Positions 6,994 through 15,251 of a stretch of 27,835 bases of DNA are shown here, piece after piece. The translations under genes and the position numbers were made by a program. Below the pieces are notes generated by a model. That model ran no database searches, was not told where the DNA came from, and saw only the letters and a list, made by a program, of their open reading frames with translations. Positions within the stretch are counted from its first letter, which is position 1. Each line of letters starts with the position of its first letter. The stretch comes from Sutterella sp. (GTDB lineage Bacteria > Pseudomonadota > Gammaproteobacteria > Burkholderiales > Burkholderiaceae_F), in assembly GCA_019418605.1 (NCBI GenBank), contig DYBN01000011.1:1-27835 (forward strand), written 5' to 3'.

Positions 6994-8226
6994 TTATTTC
7001 AAGGGAAGTTCGCTGCCGGGCTCGTGCGGGCGCGTCACCTGCATGCCCCGCGCAACGAAAAGCCACGCGAGCATCAGCAGGGCGCAAAACGCATAAGCCG
7101 CACCCGATCCCCAGCGGCCGGCAAGCCAGCCGCCGACGGCGCCGCCCGCAAAAAGACCAATGGACTGCGTCGTGTTGTAGACGCCCAGCGCCAGTCCGCG
7201 GGCTGCGGCGGGTGCGGATTTCGAGACAAGGCTCGGCAGCGATGCTTCAAGAATATTAAAGCCGAAAAAGAATACTAACAGCAAAAGGGCGATGCCAAGC
7301 ACCGAGAAATCGAGAACTTCAAAGGCGGCGAACACGGCCATCAAAAGAGCGATGGAAAATAGAAAAAGGCGCTTGAGGGCGCCGCGGCGCTCGGCCGCGC
7401 GAATCGCGGGCATGAGCCCTGCAAAGGCAATGAGTACGGCGGGCAGGTACACGAGCCAATGTTCTCCCACGGCTAGTTCCAGCCCCGAGAGCTTGACGGG
7501 CACCACGACAAAAAGCGTCATCTGCGCCATGTGCAGCACGAAGATGCCGAAATTTAGCCGCATAAGCCCCGGGTCAAAGAGAATGCGCGAGACCGAAGGC
7601 GCGCGCTCTTCGCCCGCAGCCGGGCCGGCCGCTGCAGGCTTGACGGAGGGGACCACAAAGAGAATGACGCCCACGGCAAGAATGGAGAGCGCAGCCGTGA
7701 GCCAAAAAAGCCCCGGCACGCCGATTGCCCCGGCAAGAACGGGAGAAAAGACAAGCGAGGCGGCAAAGGTAAGCCCGATTGAGGCGCCCACCAGGGCCAT
7801 GGCGCGCGTGAGGACGGCGTCTCTTACCGAGTCCGAGATCATTGCGGTGACGGCGGCCGAAACGGCGCCCGCGCCCTGCAGCGCTCTGCCGGCGGTCACC
7901 ATGTCGATCGTGTCGGCAACGGCGGCAAGGACGCTGCCCGCGGCAAAGATCATGAGCCCCAGGGCGATGACGGGTTTGCGCCCGAACCGGTCGCTTGCCG
8001 CCCCAAAGGGAATCTGCAGCAGCCCCTGCGTGAGGCCGTAGACGCCAAGCGCAAGGCCCGTGCGAAACGGGTCGGCCCCTCCGGGCAACTCCTGCGCCCA
8101 GACCGCAAAGACGGGCAGGATGAGAAAAAGCCCCAGCATGCGCAGCGCAAAGATGCCCGCAAGAGAAAGCGAGGCGGTGCGCTCGCGCGGGGTCATGCGA
8201 ACGAGTGTGGAACGAGTTGCTGCCAT
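6994..8226 (-). CDS. MFS transporter, YajR-like
   Basis: A major facilitator of about 410 residues with about 12 membrane helices. GIFALRMLGLFLILPVF forms the first helix; the loop 2-3 signature reads GAASDRFGRKPVI. A central polar loop (KPAAAGPAAGEERAP) splits the two halves. The family exports drugs or unknown metabolites by proton antiport. The frame is open upstream to 8340, but I place the start at 8226 (MAATRSTL) or 8196 (MTPRERTA), because relatives begin just before the first helix; neither has a clear ribosome site. It is divergent from uvrA and followed by ssb. The position between these two repair genes is conserved in related bacteria and does not itself prove a repair role. Confidence 0.88.
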   Translation of the reverse strand: MAATRSTLVRMTPRERTASLSLAGIFALRMLGLFLILPVFAVWAQELPGGADPFRTGLALGVYGLTQGLLQIPFGAASDRFGRKPVIALGLMIFAAGSVLAAVADTIDMVTAGRALQGAGAVSAAVTAMISDSVRDAVLTRAMALVGASIGLTFAASLVFSPVLAGAIGVPGLFWLTAALSILAVGVILFVVPSVKPAAAGPAAGEERAPSVSRILFDPGLMRLNFGIFVLHMAQMTLFVVVPVKLSGLELAVGEHWLVYLPAVLIAFAGLMPAIRAAERRGALKRLFLFSIALLMAVFAAFEVLDFSVLGIALLLLVFFFGFNILEASLPSLVSKSAPAAARGLALGVYNTTQSIGLFAGGAVGGWLAGRWGSGAAYAFCALLMLAWLFVARGMQVTRPHEPGSELPLK

Positions 8227-8511
8227 GCCGTTGAGTAAAAAGAGAAAAGAGAAGTTTGCTGCCTTGCATGGGGCCATGCCCAAGCAAAGCCTTGCCGCCT
8301 CAAAGCCCCTGATCATAGTGCGCGCGCGTGATGCGCGCATTAAGAGAAGTTGACCGCGCGGGGAGCCGTCAAGACCGCAGGGCCTGCGCGCTCTTTTGCC
8401 CCTCAGTGCTCCCGGCCTGGCGTTGCTCCGGGCCTGTTGTCAAGCGGTGCAAGGCGCTATAAGCTAACCGATTTCCCCATTTTTCTTGATCATTTCCATG
8501 AGCGAAAAATC

Positions 8512-11500
8512 ATGCCGGCCGCCAACTGCATCAGCATTCGGGGTGCGCGCACGCACAACCTCAAGAACGTCAACATCGACATCCCCCGCAACAAGCTTGT
8601 GGTGATCACGGGGCTCTCGGGCTCGGGCAAAAGCTCTCTTGCCTTCGATACGCTCTATGCCGAAAGCCAGAGGCGCTACGCCGAGAGCGTCTCAAGCTAC
8701 GCGCGGCGCTTCATGGACTTGATGGACAAGCCCGATGTTGACGCGATCGAGGGTCTCTCGCCTTCAATTGCCATCGAGCAGCACACAAGCAGCGCAAGCC
8801 CCCGCTCGACCGTGGGCACGATGACCGAAATCAACGACTACCTGCGCGTGCTCTTTTCCCGCGCGGGAACGCCCTTTTGCCCCGAGCACGGAGTGCCTCT
8901 CTCCAAAGCGGGCATCCACGACATGGTCGACGCCGCGCTTGCCAAAACCCAGGGCGACAGGCTCCTCGTTCTTGCGCCTGCCGTCGGCTCGGCGCGAGAT
9001 CACGCGAAAGCCGCATCCGAGGATGCCGCCGAGAGCGCGGCGCGCCGCATGAGCGTCGGGCAGTTTGCCAAGAGGCTGCAGAAAAAAGGCTTTTTGCGGC
9101 TTCGCATTGATGCGGAGGTCTACACGATCGAGGACATCCCTGGGGCGATCCTTGAAGAGCCGCTTTCCCGGCACCGGGTTGAAGTCGTGGTCGACCGGCT
9201 CAAGGCCGAGGAGAAAAACCGCACGCGGCTAGCCGAAAGCTTTGAGGCGGCGGTGAAGATTTCAGAGGGGCGCGCCATTTTGTTTGACGCAACCGAAGGA
9301 AGCGAAACGGCTTTTTCCACCCGCTACGCCTGCCCCGTGTGCGGGGCGACGATGCCCGAGATGACGCCCGCGATGTTTTCCTTTAACAATGCGCTCGGAG
9401 CCTGCCCCTTGTGCGAGGGCGCAGGCCGCGTCGAGCGCTTTGACCCGGAGCTTGTGGTGCGCGAGCCTGCCTTGAGCCTCAGACAGGGCGCGGTGTGCGG
9501 GTATTCGCCTCAAAACAGAGCGCCCTTTGCGGCGCTCTCGGCTGCGGCCCAAGCGCTTGGCTTTTCGCTTGACTCGCCCTGGCAGGAGCTCTCTGACGAC
9601 GTCCAGGACCTGGTGCTCTACGGCACGAAGGCGGGCAGCCCCGTCTCTTTTGAAGGCGTCATCACGGAACTTGAGCGCAAGTGGAAGCACGCGCGAAGCG
9701 ATGCCGCCAAGACCGGCATGCGCGTGCTGCGCCGCACGATGAAGTGCCCGGCCTGCGGCGGCTCAAGGCACCGCGCCGAGGTGCGGCACGTCTACATCGG
9801 GCAGGGCGGCAACAAGATCAACCTCATTGAGCTGCAGGAGCTCTCGATTGAAGAGGCGCAAAAGCGCCTGAAGGCTCTCACGTTTGACGCGCTGCACGAG
9901 AGCGTGGCGCGCCCGTTGCTCGATGAAGTCGTCAAGCGCCTTGGGTTTTTGCTCGACGTGGGGCTCTCCTATCTCACGCTCTCGCGCTCGGCCGTCACGC
10001 TCTCTGGCGGCGAAGTGCAGCGCATCCGCCTTGCGGGGCAGATTAGCGCCGGGCTCACGGGGGTTACCTATGTGCTCGACGAGCCCACAATCGGGCTGCA
10101 TCAGCGCGACACCGCCAAAGTAATCGACATGCTAAAGCGCCTTGCCGCGGCGGGCAACACGGTCGTGGTGGTCGAGCACGACGAGGAGGTGATTCGCGCC
10201 GCGGACTATCTTGTTGACATGGGCCCTGCGGCGGGCGTCAACGGCGGGCGCGTGATCAGCGCGGGCACGCCCGAGGAGGTGGCTTCCGACCCCGACTCGC
10301 GCACGGGGCGCTACTTGTCGGGGCGCGCTGAAGGGTCCAAAGAGCTTGCCAAGGCCGTGCGCACGTTTTCAAAAGAGGCTCCTGCGCTCGTCATCCACGG
10401 CGCTTCGGGCCATAACCTCAAGCACGTCACCTGCCGCTTTCCCGTGGGGGCGCTTTGCGTCGTCACGGGCGTCTCGGGCTCAGGGAAGTCGACGCTCATC
10501 AACGAGACGCTTGCCAATTTCATGCGCCGGCGGCTGCACCGCGCCAAGCTTGACGTCCTTGACTTTGAGTCGATCGACGGGATGGAGTACTTCGACAAGG
10601 TCATTGAGGTCGACCAAAGCCCGATTGGCAAGACGCCGCGCTCAAACCCCGCCACATACACGGGGCTCATGACCTCCATTCGCGACATCTTCGCGCAGAC
10701 GCCCGCGGCGCGCGAGCGCGGCTACGGGCCGGGGCGCTTTACGTTTAACAGCGAAGGCGGCTGCTGCGAGACCTGCCAGGGCGAGGGGCAGATCAAGTTT
10801 GAGATGGGCTTTTTGCCCGCCGTCTACGTTACCTGTCCCACCTGCCGCGGGCGGCGCTACAACCGCGAGACGCTCGAAGTGAAGTTTCACGGCAAGTCGA
10901 TTGCCGACGTCCTTGACATGACGGTCGACGAGGCGCGCGAGTTTTTCGCCAATATCCCCGCCATCGAGCGGCGCCTTGCCATGCTCTCGGAGGTGGGCCT
11001 GGGCTACATCGGGCTTGGGCAGAGCGCCATGACCTTCTCCGGGGGCGAGGCGCAGCGCATCAAGCTTGCCGATGAGCTCGCGCGGCGCGATACGGGCCGC
11101 ACGCTCTACATTCTGGACGAGCCCACGACGGGGCTTCACTTTGACGATGTGGCCGCGCTCATGCGGGTGCTGCGGCGCTTGACGGAGCTTGGCAACACGG
11201 TGATCGTGATCGAGCACGACCTGGACGTGGTGCGCCTGGCAGACTGGGTGGTCGACATCGGCCCCGACGGGGGCGACAAGGGAGGCGAGGTGGTCTTTGA
11301 AGGAAGCCCCGCGCAGCTTGCCCGCACCAAGACCAGCATCACGGGGCGCTTTCTTGCGGCAAGGCTAAAAGGCGCGGCCGCCCGGGGCGCTGCGGGCAAA
11401 GTGACGGACAGCGCAAAGAAGACAAAAAGCACAAGGAGCGCAAAGAGCAAAAAGAGCACAAAACAGGGCGCCGGCGAGGACTCCGACAAAGAGAGCGCCG

Positions 11501-11559
11501 CGCCAGCCTCCCGCAGTGCGGCCGCCTCAAGGCGCGCCCCGCGCAAGCGCGCGAGTTAG
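8512..11559 (+). CDS. uvrA: Excinuclease ABC subunit A
   Basis: UvrA, the damage-sensing ATPase of nucleotide excision repair, 1015 residues from ATG 8512 (MPAANCISIRG). The frame is open 54 codons upstream, but homology starts here. First Walker A GLSGSGKS at 34-41, second GVSGSGKS near 653; ABC signatures LSGGEVQRIRLA near 497 and FSGGEAQRIKLA near 843. Zinc modules: CPVC 274-277 with CPLC 298-301, and CETC 752-755 with CPTC 775-778. The last 60 or so residues are a Lys/Ser/Arg-rich low-complexity tail, making it longer than the usual 940-950 residues. A weak promoter may be TTGTCA (8437) and TATAAG (8458), 15 apart. I see no LexA-like box. Confidence 0.97.
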   Translation: MPAANCISIRGARTHNLKNVNIDIPRNKLVVITGLSGSGKSSLAFDTLYAESQRRYAESVSSYARRFMDLMDKPDVDAIEGLSPSIAIEQHTSSASPRSTVGTMTEINDYLRVLFSRAGTPFCPEHGVPLSKAGIHDMVDAALAKTQGDRLLVLAPAVGSARDHAKAASEDAAESAARRMSVGQFAKRLQKKGFLRLRIDAEVYTIEDIPGAILEEPLSRHRVEVVVDRLKAEEKNRTRLAESFEAAVKISEGRAILFDATEGSETAFSTRYACPVCGATMPEMTPAMFSFNNALGACPLCEGAGRVERFDPELVVREPALSLRQGAVCGYSPQNRAPFAALSAAAQALGFSLDSPWQELSDDVQDLVLYGTKAGSPVSFEGVITELERKWKHARSDAAKTGMRVLRRTMKCPACGGSRHRAEVRHVYIGQGGNKINLIELQELSIEEAQKRLKALTFDALHESVARPLLDEVVKRLGFLLDVGLSYLTLSRSAVTLSGGEVQRIRLAGQISAGLTGVTYVLDEPTIGLHQRDTAKVIDMLKRLAAAGNTVVVVEHDEEVIRAADYLVDMGPAAGVNGGRVISAGTPEEVASDPDSRTGRYLSGRAEGSKELAKAVRTFSKEAPALVIHGASGHNLKHVTCRFPVGALCVVTGVSGSGKSTLINETLANFMRRRLHRAKLDVLDFESIDGMEYFDKVIEVDQSPIGKTPRSNPATYTGLMTSIRDIFAQTPAARERGYGPGRFTFNSEGGCCETCQGEGQIKFEMGFLPAVYVTCPTCRGRRYNRETLEVKFHGKSIADVLDMTVDEAREFFANIPAIERRLAMLSEVGLGYIGLGQSAMTFSGGEAQRIKLADELARRDTGRTLYILDEPTTGLHFDDVAALMRVLRRLTELGNTVIVIEHDLDVVRLADWVVDIGPDGGDKGGEVVFEGSPAQLARTKTSITGRFLAARLKGAAARGAAGKVTDSAKKTKSTRSAKSKKSTKQGAGEDSDKESAAPASRSAAASRRAPRKRAS

Positions 11560-11565
11560 AGCCAA

Positions 11566-11601
11566 CGGCCGGGGCGCGGGGAGGGCGCGGCCGGAATTTT
11601 T
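11566..11601 (+). terminator. Probable uvrA terminator
   Basis: CGGCC (11566-11570) pairs with GGCCG (11589-11593), with an inner GCGC/GCGC stem, followed by TTTTT at 11597-11601. It begins 7 bases after the uvrA stop. Confidence 0.5.
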
Positions 11602-11610
11602 CGCAAATTT

Positions 11611-11678
11611 AAGGGTTAACACTGATAAAACGCGCAAATCCAAAGCGTTTTCTCCAAATTTGATTCGGGTTAACCCTT
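11611..11678. repeat. Widely spaced 10-bp inverted repeat (AAGGGTTAAC / GTTAACCCTT)
   Basis: AAGGGTTAAC at 11611-11620 and its exact reverse complement at 11669-11678 are 48 bases apart upstream of frdC. The right copy lies in a self-palindrome, GGGTTAACCC (11667-11676). Paired sites for one dimeric regulator with DNA looping would explain this; no regulator is identified. Confidence 0.55.
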
Positions 11679-11727
11679 GATTTCGGCCGAATTCAGGCGA
11701 AGATCAGGGCTTGTAAGGAAATGTTGT

Positions 11728-11769
11728 TTGACGAAAGTCAAAATTAAGACAACCTGAAAGGAGCATGAT
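11728..11769 (+). promoter_or_regulatory. FNR-like box and -10 element of frdC
   Basis: TTGAC-GAAA-GTCAA (11728-11741), flanked by matching T and A, is a perfect inverted repeat with the FNR spacing (consensus TTGAT-N4-ATCAA). CATGAT at 11764-11769 is a plausible -10; the start near 11776 would put the box centre 41-42 bases upstream, the class II FNR position. Binding by FNR or a related CRP-family protein is inferred. Confidence 0.55.
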
Positions 11770-11919
11770 TACGCCAAGAAAATTGCGGCGGGAAGCGGCC
11801 TCATTTCCGCGCCCGGCGGGAAGTTGCCCGAGGGCCCGGAACTTGATAAAGAGACGCCCGCTTTCTTCGACACACCAAGACAAGGAACTTTTTTCCTTCT
11901 TCACAACAGGAAGACAGTC

Positions 11920-12711
11920 ATGACGACCCCTGAACAAATCAAGTTTGCGCACACCCCGACGGGTCCGGAAGCAATCGCCGGCGTGTCCTTGAAGGACGCC
12001 AAGCGCGCGAGCAAGTGGCCTGCCTACGTTGACGTGGCGCAGTCGGTCACCGGCCTCATTCTCGGCATTTTCCTTTTCTGCCACATGGCCTTTACGAGCT
12101 CCATGCAGGTGGGCAAGGATCTCTTCTGGAATCTGATCCAGATTTCGGGCGGCACCCCGATCTTCGGTGAAGAGCAGCCCTGGCTGCACTTCCTCTTCAT
12201 CGGCGTCATCACCCTGTGCGTGATCATTCACGCCCTGTGCGCCCTGCGTCGCTTCCCGACCTCCTACAAGCAGTTCCGCGACATCCGCGCGCACGTCAAG
12301 CTTGTTCATCATCAGGACACCACCCTGTGGTTCTTCCAGCTCGTGACCGCCGTGATCCTCACCGGCATGGTCTTCCCGCACGTGATGGGCATGCTCACCG
12401 CCCCGGGCGAAATCGACCCCAACCTCTCGTCTGTGCACACCTATCACAACGGCATGCTCTGGACGTTCATCTTCCTCGTGGCCACTGAAGTGCACGGCAT
12501 GATCGGCCTGTACCGCCTCGGCGTGAAGTGGGACGTCATCAAGGGCCGCGCGCACGGCTTCCGCAAGACGATGCTCGTCATCGCCTTCCTGATGATCTGC
12601 TGCGGCACGCTCACCGCATGGTCGTTCTACAGCAGCGGCAAGGCGCTCGTTGAGTCCGACCAGGCCTCCGTGCGCTACGTGCCCCAGGACAACTGGTTCG
12701 CCAACAAGTAA
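11920..12711 (+). CDS. frdC: Fumarate reductase di-heme cytochrome b subunit (Wolinella type)
   Basis: A 263-residue membrane protein, the quinol-oxidising anchor of succinate:quinone oxidoreductases. It resembles Wolinella FrdC: five membrane helices and the motifs QSVTGLILGIFLFCHM, IIHALCALRRFP, DTTLWFFQ and EVHGMIGLYRLGVKW. All four expected heme ligands are present (His55, His104, His154, His192), and Glu190 matches the Glu of the Wolinella E-pathway. Start ATG 11920 has AGGAAG upstream; an earlier in-frame ATG at 11824 lies in the leader. The usual partners frdA and frdB are not beside it: a terminator follows 100 bases later, so it is transcribed alone. The clean, strongly biased codons suggest high expression. 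FNR-type control is likely. Confidence 0.94.
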   Translation: MTTPEQIKFAHTPTGPEAIAGVSLKDAKRASKWPAYVDVAQSVTGLILGIFLFCHMAFTSSMQVGKDLFWNLIQISGGTPIFGEEQPWLHFLFIGVITLCVIIHALCALRRFPTSYKQFRDIRAHVKLVHHQDTTLWFFQLVTAVILTGMVFPHVMGMLTAPGEIDPNLSSVHTYHNGMLWTFIFLVATEVHGMIGLYRLGVKWDVIKGRAHGFRKTMLVIAFLMICCGTLTAWSFYSSGKALVESDQASVRYVPQDNWFANK

Positions 12712-12810
12712 TCAGCGCTGGTTTTCTTCATCCGCAGCTTCGCGCTTCTGACAAGTCCTCGAGCGCGAAGCCCTGCGGAGGTCTGAAGAAACCTCCAAGG
12801 AAAGGTCTCG

Positions 12811-12844
12811 AAAAGGTCTCCTTTAGCCGGGAGGCCTTTTTTTT
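12811..12844 (+). terminator. Rho-independent terminator of frdC
   Basis: AAAGGTCTC (12812-12820) pairs with GAGGCCTTT (12831-12839) including wobble pairs, followed by an unbroken T run to 12844. It isolates frdC from the next gene. Confidence 0.8.
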
Positions 12845-13230
12845 GTTGCCTTCTGAAAGCGGCCTGCGGCAAGTCCCACACCGTCGCCCCTGCGCCGCCC
12901 TTCCTTTCCCCCTTCCTTGAGTCTTCTCAGGCTTTCTCAGGCCTTTGCGTTTTGCGACTCCGGTTTCGCGCCTCTGGTCTCCTGCAGCCCTGTCTGGCCG
13001 CCCTGACTGCAGCGAGCCTCTCATGAAAAGCGTCCCGAGGGCGGCTCTTAACAACGCGCCCCGGGCGTGCGCTTCTGAGCACAAATCCTCATCAGACAAA
13101 GCCCCTAGCGCTAGGAGATGTGTCGTATAGGCTTACCCATTCTTGCAATTTGTTGCTTGCGCATAAAGAAAATCTGCAATCAACCGCGGGTGTTTACACC
13201 TATAAAAACCGCTTTACCGGCATTTGTCTT

Positions 13231-13244
13231 TTGACTAGTATCAA
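13231..13244. promoter_or_regulatory. FNR-like box upstream of the DASS transporter
   Basis: TTGAC-TAGT-ATCAA differs from the FNR consensus TTGAT-N4-ATCAA at one base. It lies 205 bases before the transporter ATG. The promoter elements around it are not clear, so activation versus repression cannot be told. Confidence 0.55.
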
Positions 13245-13448
13245 TTGCGAAAGTCGTCTTAACACAAGCCGGCGAACATGGAGAGAGGGGTTTTTTGTCC
13301 CTGTTTCCTTTGGCGGCACCACCCATAAAGACAGACGGCGCCTTAAAGAGAAACCGCAGGCATCCCGAGCGTTTTTCTCTCCCCCGCAAAGGCGGGCGGC
13401 GAAGAAAACCAAGGCAGCGTGCTCTGCAGACAACATGGAGGCATCCCC

Positions 13449-15005
13449 ATGCCCAATCGTGAACACGAAACCAGCCTCGAGGAAGGCCTGAGCGCGAAGT
13501 CCAAGCTCATACCGCTTGTCCTCGGACCTGTACTCGCATTGTGCCTGTACTACCTCCTGCCGAGTTCCTACACGGGAACCACGGGAGAGATGGTGCAGTT
13601 CTCCGATGCGGCCCGCGCCTGCACGGCCATGGTGCTCTGGATGGGCATCTGGTGGTTTACCGAGCCCGTGCCCATCGCCGTGACGGCGCTCCTGCCGATC
13701 GTCATGTACCCGATTCTGGGCGTGGCGACGGCCGCCGACACCCTGAAGAACTATGCCAACGGCACGATCTTCCTCTTCATGGGCGGCTTCTTGATCGCCG
13801 GCGGCATCGCCCGCTGGGGACTTGACCGGCGCATCGCGCTCGTGATGATCCGCCTTGTGGGCACCAAACCGAAGCAGATCATCCTCGGCATCATGCTTGC
13901 CACGACGATCGTGTCGGCCTGGGTGAGCAACACCGCCACGGCCGCCATGATGCTGCCCATCGCCCTTGCTCTGATGGGCGTGGTGCGCTCCACGCGCGCC
14001 GACCGTCCGGTGGATCGGGCCGAGCGCAACTTCGGCGTCTGCCTGCTGCTCTCGGTTGCCTACGGCGCGAGCGTGGGCGGCGTTCTGACCCTGATCGGCA
14101 CGCCTCCGAACGGCATCTTCGCGCGCTTTGTCGAGCAGCAGTACGGCGACGTGGTGAACTTCTTTGACTGGCTCAAGATTTCCGTGCCGGCCATGGGTCT
14201 GATGTTCATTGCCACCTATGTGCTCCTTGTGCACGTGCTCTACCGCGATCAGCCCGAAGAACTCCCGGGCGGGCGCGACTGGGTGGTGGCCGAGCTGCAC
14301 GGTCTTGGCAAACTCTCGCGCGGCGAATGGACGGTGCTCATCGTCTTTGCGGCGGCAGCCCTCCTGTGGACGTTCGGCCCCCTTATCCGCGGCTTTGAAA
14401 TCGACGGCACGAAGCCCTTCAAGGCTTTAAGCGACACCGTGATCGCCATGGGCGCGGGCATCATCCTCTTCATCATCCCGGTGGATGCCAAAAAGGGCGT
14501 GCATGCGCTTGACTGGTCCTCGGCCTCGAAGGCCGTGAGCTGGGACGTGCTCCTGCTCTTTGGCGGCGGTCTGACCATGGCGGCGGCCATTCAGAAGACG
14601 GGTGCTGCCGATGCCGTGGGCGCGGCTGCCGTGGCCCTGGGGTCGCTGCCCGAGTGGGGACTTCTCACCGGCGTGACCACCCTGTCGGTGTTCGTCTCGG
14701 AATTCACCTCGAACACGGCGCTTGCCGCAACGCTCATGCCCTTGATCGCGGCCGTGGCCGAGTCGCTCAACATGCACCCCGAGGCGCTCTTGATCTGCGC
14801 GACGATGGGTACGAGCTGCGCGTTCATGATGCCCGTGGGTACGCCTCCGAACGCCATGGTGTTCGGTACCGGCCACCTCAAGATTTCCGACATGATCCGC
14901 GCCGGCTTCTGGCTCAACGTGGTCGGCATCGTGATCATCACCATCACGGCCTACTTCTTCTCGCCGGGGCTCATCGCCTCCATTAGACCGGTGGTCGGCG
15001 GGTAA
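13449..15005 (+). CDS. DASS/SLC13-family dicarboxylate:sodium symporter
   Basis: A 518-residue inner-membrane transporter of the divalent anion:Na+ symporter family, expected to import C4-dicarboxylates, citrate or another small di-acid. The two family SNT motifs are present: SNTATAAMMLP at 160-170 and SNTALAATLMP at 421-431, each with a later GTPPN motif (LTLIGTPPNG and MPVGTPPNAM). ATG 13449 was chosen because GGAGG ends seven bases upstream; the frame is open to 13419. The position after frdC and a FNR-like box in the leader suggest that it feeds fumarate, malate or a similar acceptor to anaerobic respiration. It is transcribed alone and ends in a strong terminator. Confidence 0.93.
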   Translation: MPNREHETSLEEGLSAKSKLIPLVLGPVLALCLYYLLPSSYTGTTGEMVQFSDAARACTAMVLWMGIWWFTEPVPIAVTALLPIVMYPILGVATAADTLKNYANGTIFLFMGGFLIAGGIARWGLDRRIALVMIRLVGTKPKQIILGIMLATTIVSAWVSNTATAAMMLPIALALMGVVRSTRADRPVDRAERNFGVCLLLSVAYGASVGGVLTLIGTPPNGIFARFVEQQYGDVVNFFDWLKISVPAMGLMFIATYVLLVHVLYRDQPEELPGGRDWVVAELHGLGKLSRGEWTVLIVFAAAALLWTFGPLIRGFEIDGTKPFKALSDTVIAMGAGIILFIIPVDAKKGVHALDWSSASKAVSWDVLLLFGGGLTMAAAIQKTGAADAVGAAAVALGSLPEWGLLTGVTTLSVFVSEFTSNTALAATLMPLIAAVAESLNMHPEALLICATMGTSCAFMMPVGTPPNAMVFGTGHLKISDMIRAGFWLNVVGIVIITITAYFFSPGLIASIRPVVGG

Positions 15006-15052
15006 ACCTCTTTCCTGAACCGGGGCTCCAAAAATCTCGGGATGGAAAAAAC

Positions 15053-15109
15053 GAAAGGGCGACGGCACCCTCACAGCAGCCGTCGCCCTTTCCTTGTTTT
15101 CCTTGTTTT
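15053..15109 (+). terminator. Strong terminator of the DASS transporter gene
   Basis: GAAAGGGCGACGGC (15053-15066) pairs perfectly with GCCGTCGCCCTTTC (15079-15092), a 14-bp stem with 12-base loop, followed by T-rich sequence to 15109. Confidence 0.85.
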
Positions 15110-15143
15110 GATTGTCTGGTTTTGGCTTCTTTCGAGCAGCCTC

Positions 15144-15201
15144 AAAAAAAGCCGCGCCGCCAAAGCGGGCCCTCAAGGAAGGCCGCAAAAGGACGGCGCG
15201 G
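15144..15201 (-). terminator. Probable terminator of upp
   Basis: On the minus strand CCGCGCCG (15201-15194) pairs with CGGCGCGG (15159-15152) and is followed by seven T (complement of 15150-15144). The long loop contains a further GGCC-type stem. It lies 50 bases past the upp stop and faces the transporter terminator. Confidence 0.6.
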
Positions 15202-15251
15202 ACAGCCTCGCTCCCCTTCACCATGCGGGCGGGAGCCGGAAGCTTTAAAAA

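Larger units (their letters stand above)
11560..11919. other. Gene-less stretch between uvrA and frdC: terminator, inverted repeats, FNR box, long leader
   Basis: This 360-base gap holds the uvrA terminator, a pair of inverted repeats (11611-11678), a FNR-like box (11728-11741) with a fitting -10 element, and a leader of about 140 bases before frdC. A 52-codon open frame (11765-11923) overlaps the frdC start by ATGA but looks non-coding. Confidence 0.6.
12712..13448. other. Long gene-less stretch between frdC and the DASS transporter
   Basis: This stretch of 737 bases holds the frdC terminator (12811-12844), a 12-bp perfect palindrome CCTAGCGCTAGG (13104-13115), an AT-richer promoter-like zone (13130-13260) with TATAAA at 13201 and a FNR-like box (13231-13244), and about 200 bases of leader. 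No convincing gene or known RNA was recognised. Confidence 0.6.

Noticed and set aside
8341..8511. LexA box or a longer UvrA N-terminus upstream of uvrA
   Set aside because: No CTG-N10-CAG-type motif was found, and the 54 extra codons upstream show no homology to UvrA and span the promoter.
11765..11923. 52-codon frame overlapping the frdC start by ATGA, beginning with the same 15 bases as a lacZ-alpha vector segment
   Set aside because: Composition is Arg/Pro/Ser-rich and non-coding-like, and the purine tract is one base from the ATG, too close for ribosome binding. The vector likeness ends after 15 bases and the flanks are native, so contamination is unlikely.
13279..13329. Possible 16-residue leader peptide before the DASS gene
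   Set aside because: No ribosome site and no regulatory amino-acid pattern.
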